Shown here one piece after another: positions 47,744-60,300 of a stretch of DNA of 64,000 nt. The DNA comes from Cryptomeria japonica. Taxonomy: Eukaryota > Streptophyta > Pinopsida > Cupressales > Cupressaceae. The first letter of the stretch is position 1, and every line of letters starts with the position of its first letter. Under the pieces are notes generated by a model, which was given only the letters and a program-made list of their open reading frames with translations, made no database searches and was not told the origin of the DNA. The translations under genes and the position numbers were made by a program. The DNA is taken from the NCBI RefSeq assembly GCF_030272615.1, contig NC_081411.1:830570160-830634159 (forward strand), read 5' to 3'.

Positions 47744-47903
47744 AGCATTTAAAACTTTAAAAAAACCCATGTCCGCATTTTGGATGCATTCTGCATTCCC
47801 AAACTCGTGTTTTGGTGATTTCGGGTGCCATTTTCTTGCACTCACCCTTTGTAAAAGCTTGATATTGGGCACTAAGTTGTCCATCTCTCATCAAAATTCC
47901 ACC

Positions 47904-49914
47904 ATGCCATCGAAGAGCTCAAAGAGGTATGCGTTTTTATTTTCTTATTGTCATTTATTATTAATTTGAAGATTAAACTAGGTTTATTGATTTAAATTTA
48001 TTTTCATTATCAGGAAATGAGATTCGACGAGAAAATGTTGAAAACACTCAATCACATCCTCCTGAAGACCATATTGAAGAAGAAGCACATCAATCACCTC
48101 CTCATGAAGACCATATTGAAGAAGAAGACATCAAGAACCTCCTACAATCTCTATACATCCCATAGGTACACAAGAAAACCTATTAGGTCAAATAGAAAAT
48201 AGCCAAAAAGAGCTTGAAGGTTTAATCACATGGCTAAAAGATCCCATTGCAACAAACTCCCATAGGACAAACCTTGCCAGTTCTTTGCAACATATTGTAT
48301 CTCACATACAATCTGTGACTAGGCAAATAAATTTTTGATCCATTAAGAAAGAAGAACAAAAGCAATTTTATGCTGACAAATTATCATATGCGGAAGTGGA
48401 GAAAAAGAAAATTAATAAATTTGACTTGTGTGCTCTTTTTACGGACCCCTGAATGAATCAACCTTTACACCCTGGATGTAGGAGATTCCCTATTCATTGG
48501 TGTCATCATGAAGGGATTAAGAATAATTTTTGGGATAGGTGGTGGATGGTATTTGATCAGCCCCCATGCAATAATCATGAGGCACCCCAATACTTTTTGA
48601 GAAAACTATACTGTGAGTTTGTCCTTATTGAGATCCAAAACTATTTTGATTTTCTAGATTTCCAAGGTAGAGGTGGGGGTTCCTCGCATGATAGAGAGGG
48701 TGCACAGTGTGACCCAAATCTCCCACCAAGACCCTTGGCCAAACCTATGGTGGAGCATGCTATTATTCCTTCCATTGTGAAGGAGAGTATTGAGGTCGAA
48801 ACTCTAGACTCGATTAGCTCACTCAATCAGACCCTTATACAGTATGCTAGGCCTCCAGTAGAGGGTGATGTGAGTGATGATGGTGATTCTTCTAGGCATC
48901 AAGTTCCAGCTCATTTTTGTTGATCTTGTGATTCTCTTTGCACTTATGATCCTAATAGTTCTAAGAGAACATTGTCATGACAAAATCCTTATTGAACGAA
49001 ACATTTGGCATTGATACCTAGGTAAATTTAATTACAAGTACATTTCATTCTTTTTATTAAATCTTATATGTAAATTTGAGAATATATCTAAATTAGTAAA
49101 TTATTATGATAAAAAATCAGAGTCAAAGTGTTCACAATACTAGCAACATTCCTACAGCACCCTTTTCATGACTTCGTCGACTTCACGGGTATACAAGGAG
49201 TGAAGAAATATAATTATTATATGTAGATAGTTGAACCTTATGTGAATGAATTTCTAATTACTCATTTTGGATGTCAAATAGTTTGATTCTAGACCTTCAA
49301 CATCAACACCTCACAGTGTATTTCATCGATAATCTTTCACCCAAGGAAACAATCTATCTTTAATGTTCTTATCAAATAATCTTGATAGTTTTGGCGATTA
49401 ATCAATATACTTTGTTTAATTTTCAGATGTTGACATCAAAGACTCCTCCTGTTGTCCGCTCGTTAATGGAGTGCAGTGTTACTGTAGCAATAGAAAGTTC
49501 AACTACTTTAACAGAAGTATGAGATATATTTGTAAATTTAGTGAATTTAGCATTACATTTGTTATCTTTATAATATGTTATTGAAAATTTTAATGACACT
49601 TGTATTTAGTTTAATTTATATTGTGATGCTTATAGGAGGGGCTTGTCACTCCAGATCATGAATGTGCACTTGTTGTGGATGAACATCATGATTATTTGTA
49701 TGTAGTAAGTGACTATTATATTATATGTCATTCTAAAATTCAATTTTTGTATATTCTAACATCATTCTCTTCATTGTATCAAGTGGAGTTACAAAAAAAT
49801 CTGAAGAGGAGGTCGAGTGGACGTACTCGAAAGACACATGCATCATATACATCTCCATCCCCTCAACAAGAAAACATATCTCATGATCTATTTCCTTCCC
49901 TTAGAGGGAAATGA
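47904..49914 (+). pseudogene. Gene B, right copy (multi-exon, unrecognised)
   Basis: Exon 1 (47904-47926) and a first intron (47927-48013, GTATGCG...TTATCAG) correspond to the left copy. Exon 2 has a duplicated SPPHEDHIEEE-type acidic repeat, a helical segment (ENSQKELEGLITWLK), FYADKLSYAEVEKKK, then RFPIHWCHH, FWDRWWMVFDQPPCNN (near 48525-48575) and NYFDFLDFQGRG, followed by a less conserved tail ending HFC, a stop and SCDSLC, equivalent to the Cys cluster of the left copy. Short 3' exons include 49429-49518 (SKTPPVVRSLMEC...), one ending DEHHDYLY (49701) and a basic last exon with LKRRSSGRTRKTH closing at 49914, possibly a nuclear or DNA-contact tail. Several stops and shifts. Role unknown; its constant pairing with gene A suggests an accessory transposition protein, which is inference. 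Confidence 0.5.
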
Positions 49915-49930
49915 ATAGAATAGGGTCCTA

Positions 49931-50260
49931 TGTTGTATGCCTATATGGAAATTTTGAACATATGTTTTGTATTACGAATATGTGACATTCTATCTCCATA
50001 TGGCTTTTGGCAAGCTCCTATTTGACTTTATTGGATACCATGTTGTATGCCTATATGGAAAATTTGAACATATGTTTTGTATTACGAATATGTGACATTC
50101 TATATCCATATGGCTTTTGGCAAGCCCATATTTGACTTTATTGGATATCATGTTGTATGCCTTTATAGAAATTTTGAACATATGTTATGTTTTATGAATA
50201 CGTGAAATTCTATGTCCATATGGCTTTTGGAAAACCTATTTGTTTGTATTGGATATATTT
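49931..50260 (+). repeat. 110-bp tandem repeat, three units
   Basis: TGTTGTATGCCTATATGGAA at 49931, 50041 and 50151, exactly 110 bp apart, each followed by TTTTGTATTACGAATATGTG and CCATATGGCTTTTGGCAAG. It lies between the end of gene B and the 359-bp array; 50261-50584 is AT-rich without genes. Confidence 0.95.
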
Positions 50261-50584
50261 GATTGTTTTAACAGTATACAATGTTGTGTGGATTTCTAGC
50301 TTTTTGGTTAATCCAAATCATTTATCATGGTTATCCATAATTGCAGTACAAATGATTAAATGAATAATTACGCAAAGTTTATTGTTACTTAAGCTTTGAA
50401 CCTAAATATATGTTTGTAATCCAAGACACAAGCTTATGAGGATCAACACAAATTCAATAGTTATAGTCAAAATAAGACTATATAAAGGAAACATGGAAAG
50501 AACCAAAAATAGACAATGTAAGACACCATTGTACCAATATCCATTCTAAAAAAATTGCACAGCCCATAAACTTATATTCATCCA

Positions 50585-53400
50585 ATGCATGCACTTAGGC
50601 GATTTTGCTGCTAAGGTGTGGCCTACAATTATTGGGCAAGTTGGAGAGCAAAATTAAGGCATTCCTAGCATAAACCTGGCCACCCCGATGCGTACGAGCT
50701 AACGGTTCGGTGCCACGATGAGCAGATTGAAAGATGGGGCATTGTGCAACTTTTCATTGAACTCATCTAACACTTTTTGTCACAACCGAGAAAGTGTTTC
50801 CACGAGCAACTGGATCTGATTCTACTAAAACTAAGAGATGATTTTTTAGAGTGCCATAACACGACCCCATAGGATCAGACGGCTCGTTCTTATGATTAAC
50901 AGGCACTGAGAAATGCGATGCCAAATATTGACAACTTTGAGCAACTTGAGCACTTAAGCAATTTCGTTGCTAGGGTGTGGCCCGCAATGATCAGGTGAGT
51001 TTGAGAGAAAAAGGAAGGTATTCCTAGCGTAAAACCAACCACCCTGATGCATACAAACTGACGGTTTAGTGCTACAATGAGCAGATTGAAAGATGGGGCA
51101 TTGTGCAACTTTTCATTGAACTCATCTGACATTTTTTGTCGCAACCGAGAAAGTGTCGCCATGAGCAACTGGATCCGAGTCTACCAAAATGGAGAGAGAA
51201 TTTTTTAGAGTTCCATAACACGACCCTGAAGGATCAAACAACTCGTTCTTATGATTAACGGGTACCAAGAAACATGATGCTGAATATTGACAACTTTGAG
51301 TAACTTGAGCACTTAGGTGATTTCGCTGCCAAGGTGTGGCCCGCAATGATCGGGCGAGTTGGAGAGAAAAAAGAAGGCATTCCTAGTGTAAAACCGGCCA
51401 CCCGGACATGTACAAGCTGATGGTTCAGTGTCAGAACGAGCGGATTGAAAGATGGGGCATTGTGCAACTTTTCATTGAACTCATCTGATGCTTTTTGTCA
51501 CAACCGAGAAAGTGTCACCACAAGCAACTGCATTCGAGTCTACCAAAATCGAGAGAGTATTTTTTAGAGTCCCATAACACAACCCTATAAGATCAGATGG
51601 CTCGTTCTTATGATTAACGGGAGCTGACAAATGTGATGCCAAATATTGACAACTTTGAGCAACTTGAGCACTTAGGCGATTTCACTGCCAAGGTGTGGCC
51701 CGCAATGATTGGGCGAGTTGGAGAGAAAAAAGAAGGCATTCCTAGCATAAACCTAGCCACCTCGACATGTACATGCTGGCGATTTAGTGCCACGATGAGC
51801 AGATTGAAAGATGGGGCATTGTCTAACTTTTCATTGAACCCATCTGATGCTTTTTGTCTCAACCAAGAAAGTATCGCCATGAGCAACTAGATAGCATTCT
51901 ATCAAAATCGAGAGAGGCATTTTTAGAGTACCATAACATGACCCCATAGGATCAGATGAACCATTCTTATGATTAATGGGCATCGGGAAACGCGATGCCG
52001 AATATTGACAACTTTGAGCAACTTGAGCACTTAGGCGATTTCATTGCTAGGATGTGGCCCGCAATGATCGGACAAGTTGGAGAGAAAAAAGAAGGTATTC
52101 CTAGCATAAACCCAGCCACCTTGATGCATACAAGCTGATGGTTCAGTGTCGCAATGAGCGGATTGAAAGATGGGGCATTGTGCAACTTTTCATTGAACCC
52201 ATTTGACTCTTTTTGTTGCAACTAGATCCAAGTCTACCGAAACCGAGAGAGGATCTTTTAGAGTGTCATAACACAACCCCATAGGATTGGATGGCTTATT
52301 CTTATGATTAACGGGCGCTGAGAAATGCGATGCCAAATATTGACAAGTTGAGCAACTTGAGCACTTAGGTGATTTCATTGCTAGGGTGCGGCCCGCAACG
52401 ATCGAGCGAGTTGGAGAGAAAAAATAAGGCATTCATAGCATAAACTGAGTCACCCTGACATGTACGAGCTGATGGTTCGGTGCCGCGACAAGTGGATTGA
52501 AAGATGGGGCATTGTGCAACTTTCATTGAGCCCATCTGATACTTTTTGTTGCAACCGAGAAAATGTCACCACAAGCAACTAGATCTGAGTCTACCGAAAC
52601 CAAGAGAGGATTTTTTAGAGTGCCATAACATGACCCTGTAGGATCAGATGGCTCTTTCTTATGATTAACAAGCATTGAGAAACGTGATGCCGAATATTGA
52701 CAACTTTGAGCAACCTGAGCACTTAGGCGATTTCACTGCTAGGGTATGGCCCGCAATGATCGGGCGAGTTGGAGAGAAAAAAGAAGGCATTCCTAGCATA
52801 AAACCAGCCACCCCGATGCATACAAGCTAACAGTTTGGTGTCGCGATGAGTGGATTGAAAGATGGGGCATTAAGCAACTTTTCATTGAACTCATTTGACG
52901 CTTTTTGTCACAACCGAGAAAGTGTCACCACGAGCAACTGGATCCGAGTCTACCAAAACTAAGAGAGCTTTTTTAGAGTGCAATAGAATGACCCCTAGAA
53001 TTAGATGGCTTGTTTTTATGATTAACGAGTGCCGAGAAATGTGATGCCGAATATTGATAACTTTGAGCAACTTGAGCACTTAGGCGATTTCGCTGCCAGG
53101 GTGTGGCCCGCAATGATTGGGTGAGTTGGAGAGGAAAAAGAAGGCATTTCTAGCATAAACCCAGCCACCTCGATGTATACGAGCTAAAGGTTTGGTCTCA
53201 CAATGATTGGATTGAAAGATGGGGCATTAGGCAACTTTTCATTGAACCCATCTGACACTTTTTGTGGCAATCGAGAAAGTGTTGTCACGAGCAATTGGAT
53301 CCTAGTCTACCTAAACCGAGAGAGGTTTTTTTATAGTGCCATAAAACAATCCTGCAGGATCAGACGAATCATTCTTACATGTCACTAACATCAAGAAAAA
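50585..53400 (+). repeat. 359-bp tandem array, right (about 8 units)
   Basis: The landmark GTGTGGCCCGCAATG (with variants) occurs at 50616, 50975, 51334, 51693, 52051, 52386, 52744 and 53101: steps of 359, 359, 359, 358, 335, 358 and 357. Each unit includes GCACTTAGGCGATTTC, GGCATTCCTAGCATAAA, GATTGAAAGATGGGGCATTG and CATAACACGACCCCATAGG. Most units hold a similar ~80-90-codon minus-strand frame, in shifting frames because 359 is not divisible by three; I regard it as a property of the repeat. Confidence 0.95.
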
Positions 53401-53444
53401 TGATGCCGAATTTTGACAATTTTTCACACTTTGAGTGATTGACA

Positions 53445-53572
53445 ACAAATGAGCAATTTTAAAATCTTTTACCATATTATCCTAAAATGTCATGAAATGA
53501 TCTCATGTGATCTCTAATGGTCCAAAATGACATTATTTACATAAAATCACAAAACAAGACAAAAACACATTT
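53445..53572 (+). repeat. Tail of the 359-bp array
   Basis: AACAAATGAGCAATTTTAAAA ... AAACAAGACAAAAACAC, matching 16390-16520 after the left array. In both places the tail follows the array on the plus strand, although genes A and B are swapped around it. Confidence 0.7.
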
Positions 53573-53662
53573 TTTTATATTATGATGCCTCGAGTAGTCA
53601 AAAATACAAGTCATGTACATATATCCAAATAAGAATGATATTACAATTTTTTACATTTACAT

Positions 53663-56465
53663 TTAATCCAATGAACCATCTAGATCTTCTCTACTCTTTA
53701 TCATGTCTAGTATGGCTTCATGGTCAGATTCAGGAACCTTCCATAGGTTCTTGTTTAGTGGTCTACCCCCATATCTGATCAAATGAACATTTGAAGCTAC
53801 AACAAGGTTAGAATAATGAAGAATCTTCCTATGTATCTCGAAGTCCTCAAACAACCACAAGTTAGGCTTCTTCACTGGGTACCTTCTAAGCCATGTACTA
53901 GTAACAACTACTGATCCTATGGGGTACTCAATATTTTCTCCATCTACCACAGGGCCATCCAATTTCTTTTTTGCATCCACACAATGACACAGGTAATAAT
54001 TTGTTCCTTCTTCATTGTCTTCAACTATAATTACTACATAAACATGCCCTGTAATGATAAAGTGAGACGAATTTAGCAAACAACTAAGGTAAAATATTAA
54101 AGTACAAAAAATTGCAGGCAGATAATTTACTTGGTTGGACTAAATTTGACACATGGTCAAAGTCAACTGATGCTTCCATCTATGTTAGTTGTAGTGCACT
54201 CGGAGGTCGATATGTCTCAAGTGGGATTAGAGGCCTCATACACCATTCGTCCACCCACTCCTTTGACTCACACTCATTATAGGCACCATCTCTACATGAA
54301 GAACAATAACATGCCATCCACCACATATGGATAGTCCATGAACCTGCATTAGAGCTTTTGAAAGAGTGGATCTCACTTGATCCTATCAATGTACAACAAT
54401 CTTCTAATTTTGCAATGTTAGTATCATCTACCAACCAAAAAAATCTATGAACTGAAGACTTACCTTGATTACCTAGACCAATTGTACCATTGCACCACTG
54501 AACAATTGATTTTACATCTTTCAAGTTTGCATTCCCTTTGTACTTTAACTCTTCTCATGCTAAAGCTCTTTTAATACATGCTCCTGCACCATCATGCTCC
54601 CCTTTTCCATGCCCAACCTTAGAGAAATTCCACATATGTTGAATTGAAGTCAACTTATGCATCCTAATCAACCAATAAAACATCCGAGAGTTCTTAAATT
54701 GTGATGCACAATTATCTGACCATATGATATGTTGATGGAATGATATGCCTCGACTAGCCAAATCATTGTAGAATATCTGAAAATGACCTTGCACAAACTC
54801 TATAGAGTGTGAGCGATCATCACTAATGTAAAAATGATACTCCCTCAATATCTTCCTATCCTCTTCCATACTATCATGTGCATGAATGAATGCTATATGC
54901 ACATATATAGCAACTTGTGTGGAGTTGTAATATTGTGATTGCACCTCATTCTATGGTTGTAGTGTGTAGTTCTCTATAAAGTCAACAATTGAAATGATTG
55001 TATAAAGTGGAAATGTGTCCTTGCATAACTTAAATTGTGAGTCCAACCAATGAGCTCGATGGTTATGCCTTGCATACTCATACACTACTTTCTCATGAAA
55101 GATTCCCATAAACTGATACACTGGAATCTTATCACTAACCAATTCACACCTTTTTTCTTCTTTTCCATCTTTTAGCATGTAGGCCACTATCTTATATTTT
55201 CCAAATTCTACTAATTCATTACCAATTTCTTGTCCAATATCCATATGTTGACAAATTTGTAAATGTCATAATCCACCACAATCAACACATGTGCCATCCA
55301 AGCAACACTTATTGTAATATACTTGACCATATACTCTTTCACATAAGATGCTAGATATGAATTACCGTGAAGATGTCGATGGACCATTTATGTTGCATTC
55401 TTGCAAAACATTGTTAGCATGCAAATCTATACATATGTGTTGATAAACATCATAATGGTTAGAAAATTCAATATGTACTCTAGAATAACAAGTTGTGAAT
55501 GTGTGATTTATTTTGACATAAAAAGGCTTTACCATTTCAAAGAATCTTTGACTAATTTTAATTTGAGGATACATATGTTGAAGCTTGGCAAAAAATTGTG
55601 TTTGAGTCATATCCAAAAAATGTTTCAGATGTGGATCACGGATTTTGCTACCAATCCTCTTTACAACATCTCTTTGATTTGGAGAGACCCTTGTGTTATT
55701 CTTCCAAAAATCTTCAATTAGGGATTTCAAGGCTTCAACAATTGCTTTATCTTTTTGTGGTAATCTACCAGAAAATGCCCATAACTCATTGTTATATGGA
55801 TCCTCCACTCTTTGTCTCCTTCCCATAGCTCTCTTTAGACTTTGTCTACTTATCTTCAATTGTTTACTTATCTCATTTAAAGGCTCAAAAAATATTTTCC
55901 ATATCCGGTTAGCATGTCTTTGACAAGTACGCTTCAGAATCTTGTCAATCATTGGTTTCAAAACATTAGCATAAATATCAATCAAATACTTAGGCTTTCT
56001 ATGCAAAACTCTACGAGGTGCTCTCAAACTTTGAGTTACCTCAATATTAGGAATGTCAATAACATTACGGATAGGTGGCATACCTTCAACAGAAGATGAA
56101 AATGATGACATACCTTGAAATTGAGGTGTACAAGATGGTGTAGCTCCAATACTTGATGTCAGTTGTGAAGTACTTGCAACATCAAATGTCATAGAGGGAG
56201 TGCATTCAACATGAGATGTTGTAGACACCAATGGTGTGCCTTCAACTTGAGATGTAAGAGATGGGGTTCCTTCATCTTTAATTATGGTAGACATGCTCTC
56301 AACCTTAAGATTCAATTGTCTCATTGCATGAAGGTTTTTCATTTGTTGCCTTTGTGTGGCCAATTTCATCTCTCTCTTAGATTGGATGGATATTTCATGT
56401 TCCTCTTCAATTGGCACCTCTTCTTGTATGGTATTCAATTTCCTTTCTTCATGAAGTTGCTTCAT
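53663..56465 (-). pseudogene. Transposase-like gene A, right copy (best preserved)
   Basis: One frame from 56465 to the intron at 54130, with stops only at 55362 (TAA), about 55274 (TGA), 54951 (TAG), 54555 (TGA) and 54180 (TAG), then the second exon to 53663; about 900 codons. Order: polar N-terminus (about residues 1-150); RKPKYLIDIYANVL; a likely helix-turn-helix (ISKQLKISRQSLKRAMGR, near residue 205); NTRVSPNQRDVVKRIG; a Cys cluster KCCLDGTCVDCGG; YEYARHNHRAHWLDSQFKLC; YVHIAFIHAHDS; HIIWSDNCASQFKNSRMF; VGHGKGEHDGAGACIKRA; CESKEWVDEWCMRPL; and in exon 2 a PIGSVVVTSTWLRRYP domain. WSDN and HGKGEHDG fit RNase H-like transposase catalytic positions. I do not recognise the superfamily; a similar SD...QF...HGKG..DG signature exists, as I recall, in unclassified invertebrate transposon proteins. 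Confidence 0.7.
54049..54130 (-). other. Conserved intron in gene A, right copy
   Basis: GTAAATTATCTGCC ... CATTACAG, 82 bp. Splicing joins ...AATTTAGTCCAACCA-A to GG-CATGTTTATG and moves the reading frame exactly as needed to continue into the open frame of the second exon. Same position and phase as 14512-14610. Confidence 0.85.
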
Positions 56466-56569
56466 TCCTTCTCTTTTTTTGTATTCTTAGCTTTGTGCTC
56501 TTCCGATGTTACATTTTTTGGCTCTTTCCTCAGCATGATGATGATTTCTACATGTACATGCACATAAAA

Positions 56570-57108
56570 GACAATAAAGTGAATTCATAAAGAGATTTCA
56601 AGAGACGTAAGGAGAAGTCCTAATTGATCTATGACTATCCTAATTATGTTAGGACATTCCTAATGCATCTATGACTATCCTAATTATGCATATGTTAAAA
56701 TGGATATATGAAATTAATAATTTTCTTATGCAAATTCCTTCAAATGCATTGTTAAATCTAATGTAAATCTAATAGGATTATAATCAATTTTGACTCACAC
56801 TTTTATTCTAACATTTAAACAAAATAACACTTAATAAGTATTTGAATTCTGAAAACAAGAAAATATTACCTCAATTATTCAAATTTGATAAAAAAAACTA
56901 TGTTCTTCCTCTTTGACATTGCCAAATGAAAAAAAAAGGTGGTGGAGAGCTAATGGAATGTATAAAATAACCTTGCATAAAATGTCAACACCATGCAAAA
57001 AGCATTTTTTTGCCTGATCATGTGCAGAAAGAAGACAAAATGAGAGAATGTGGACTTGGATCATGGGTCAAGGGTACCATATAACCGTTTTTTAGTGCAC
57101 CTCATTTA
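56570..57108. other. AT-rich upstream region of gene A, right copy
   Basis: Non-coding, with a short repeat of ATGACTATCCTAATTATG (near 56631 and 56669). It may contain the promoter of gene A; no distinct element is visible. Confidence 0.4.
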
Positions 57109-57149
57109 GCTAGCGCAAAATATGGCGCTAGCTATATTTGGCGCTAGCC
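57109..57149. repeat. GGCGCTAGC words at the A-side edge, right element
   Basis: GCTAGCGC (57109-57116), GGCGCTAGC (57124-57132) and GGCGCTAGCC (57140-57149) in alternating orientation within 41 bp; each is itself nearly palindromic. Confidence 0.8.
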
Positions 57150-57360
57150 AAATGAATTCCATTGAAATTTTTTAACCTTTCATATATTTCTATTCTATAC
57201 CCTATAATCTATACTCTATACCCTATATTTTGATAGCCACAAGCATAAAAATTAAACCATTTCAAACCTATAACAAATACCCTAGATCGTATGACCAAAT
57301 ATGCTAAATCCTCGACCCTATACAATAACCATAGACCCTATAACCCAATATGCTAAACCA
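57150..57360. repeat. CCCTATA-rich spacer
   Basis: Contains CTATACCCTATAATC and TATACCCTATA near 57195-57225, and further ACCCTATA words to 57345, before the satellite starts. CCCTATA also forms the core of the B-side edge word of the right element. Confidence 0.5.
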
Positions 57361-60300
57361 TATGAGGTCATTATGGGTTGTATCGTGTCCTAAGGGGTCA
57401 TATGGTGTCCTATGACCCCTTAGGACACCATATGACCCATTAGGACACCATATGACCCATTAGGAAACCATATGACCACTTAGGACACAATGTGAACCCT
57501 AACGACATGTAAGGGATTATATGGTATCCTAAGGGGTCATAGGACACAATATGACCCGTTAAGACACCATATGACCCCTTGATCCATAACGACACTATAT
57601 GGTGATCTAAGGGGTCAGATGGTGTCGTAAGGGGTCATATGGTATCCTATGACCCCTTAGGACACCATATGACCCCTTAGGACACAATATGTTGTTGTTA
57701 TGGGTTGTATGGTATCCTAAGAGGTCATATGGTGTCCTATGACCCCTTAGGACACAATATGGTGTTGTTATGGGTCATATAGTGTTCTAAGGGGTCATAT
57801 GGTGTCCTATGGGGCCATGGGATACCATATGACCCCTTGGGTGTCGTTAGGGATCATATTGTATCTTAACAGGTCATATGGTGTGTTATGACCCCTTAAG
57901 ACACCATATGACCCCTTAGAACACCATACGACCCATAATGACACCATATGGTGTCATAAGGGGTCATATAGTGTCCTCAGGGGTCATAGGACACCATATG
58001 ACCCCTTAGGACATAATGTGAACCCTAATGATACGTAAGGGGTTATATGGTGTCCTAAGGGGTCATATGACACTATATGACTCCTTAGGATACCATATGA
58101 CCCATAACGACACTTATGGTGTTTTAAGGAGTCACATGGTGTCATAAGGGGTCATATGTTGTCCTATGACCCCTTAGGACACCATATGACCCCTTAGGAC
58201 ACAATATGGTGTCATTATGGGTTGTATGGTGTCCTAAGGGGTCATATGGTGTCCTATGAATATGGTGTCATTATGGGTTGTATGGTGTCCTAATGGGTCA
58301 TATGGTGTCGTATGGGGGCATAGGACACCATACGATCCCTTAGGTGTTGTTAGGGATCATATTGTGTCTTAATAGGTCATATGATGTTTTATGACCCCTT
58401 AATACACAATATGATTTCTTAGGATGCCATACGATGCATAATGACACCATATAGTGTCCTAAGGGGTCATATAGTGTCCTAAGAGGTCATAGGACATCAT
58501 ATGACCCCTTAGGACACTATGTGAACCCTAACATCACGTAAGGGATTATATGGTATCCTAAAGTGTCAAAGGACACTATATGACCCATTAGGACACCATA
58601 TGACCCCTTAGGACACCGAATGACCCATACCGACACTATATGGTGTTCTAAGGGGTGACTTGGTGTTGTAAGGGATCATATGGTGTCATATGACCCCTTA
58701 GGTTACCATATGACCCCATAGGACACAATATGGTGTCATTATAGGTCGTATGGTGTCCTAAGGGGTTAGATGGTATCCTATGGGTCATAGGACACTATAT
58801 GACCCATTATGTGTCATTAGGGATCATATTGTGTCTTAACGGGTCATACGGTGTGTCATGACCCCTTAAGACACCATATGACCCCTTAGGAAACCTTGTA
58901 TTGTCATTATGGGTCATATGGTGTCCTAAGGGGTCATATGGTTTCCTATGGTGTCCTATGGTGTCAATCCTAATGACACGTAAGGGATTATGTGCTATCC
59001 TAAGGGGTCATAGGATACTATATCACCCGTTAGGACACCATATGACCCCTTAGGACACCATATGACCCCTTAGGACACAATATGGTATTAGTCTGGGTTG
59101 TATGGTGTCGTAAGGGGTCATATGGTGTCCTATGACCGCTTAGGACATTGTATGACCCCTTAGGACACAATCTGGTGTCGTTATGGGTTGTATGGTGTCC
59201 TAAGGGGTCATATGGTGTCTTATGGGGTTATAGGACACCATATGACCCCTTAGGACACAATATGGTGTTGTTATGGGTTGTATGGTTTCGTAAGGGGTCA
59301 TATAGTGTCTGATGACCACTTAGGACACTGTATGACCCCTTAGGAAACAATCCGGTGTCGTTATGGATTGTATGGTGTCCTAAGGAATCATATGGTGTCC
59401 TATGGGGTCATAGGACACCATATGACCCCTTAGGACACCATATGACCCATAATGACACCATATGGTGTCCTAAGGGGTCATATAGTGTCCTAAGGGGTCA
59501 CAGGATACCATATGAGCCCTTAGGACACAATGTGAACCCTAACGACATGTAAGGGATTATATGGTATCCTAAGGGGTCATATGACACTATATCACACATA
59601 AGGACACCCTATGACCCTTTAGGACACCATATGACCCATAATGACACTATATGGTGTTCTAAGAGGTCACATGGTGTCGTAAGGGGTCATATGGTATCCT
59701 ATGACCCCTTAGGACACTATATGACCCCTTAGGACATAATATGGTGTTGTTATAGGTCATATGGTGTCCTAAGGGGTCATATGGTGTCCTATGACTCCTT
59801 AGGACACAATATGGTGGCATTATGGGTTGTATGGTGTCTTAAAGGGTCATATGGTGTCCTGTGGGGCCATAATACACCATATGACCCCTTAGGTGTTGTT
59901 AGGGATCATATTGTGTCTTAACGGGTCATATGGTGTGTTATGACCCCTTAAGACACCATATGACCCCTTAGGACACCATATGACCCATAATGACACCATA
60001 TGGTATCCTAAGGGATCATATAGTTTCCTAAGGGGTCAAAGGACACCATATAACACCTTAGGACACAATATGAACCCTAATGACACGTAAGGGTTTATAT
60101 GGTATCCTAGGGGGTCATAGGACACTATATGACCCATTAGGACACCATAAGACCCCTTAGGACACCATATGACACATAACGATAATATATGGTATTCTAA
60201 GGAGTCACATGGTGTCATAAGGGGCCATATGGTGTCCTATGACTCCTTAGGACACCATATGACCCCTTTGGACACAATATGGCATCGTTATGGGTCATAG

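Larger units (their letters stand above)
47690..57150. mobile_element. Two-gene A/B element, right copy
   Basis: Same content as 11600-20560 in mirrored gene order: B (+, 47904-49914), 359-bp array (50585-53400), A (-, 53663-56465). The genes converge on the array. Edge words differ from the left copy: GCCCTATAGTG on the B side (47705-47743) and GGCGCTAGC on the A side (57109-57149). No clear terminal inverted repeat or target duplication was found. The satellite lies just beyond the A-side edge, as in the left copy. Confidence 0.5.

Noticed and set aside
11600-57150. Recent inverted duplication of one A/B locus
   Set aside because: The A and B copies are strongly diverged, the 359-bp arrays are not inverted relative to each other and unit numbers differ, so independent insertion or an ancient event fits better.
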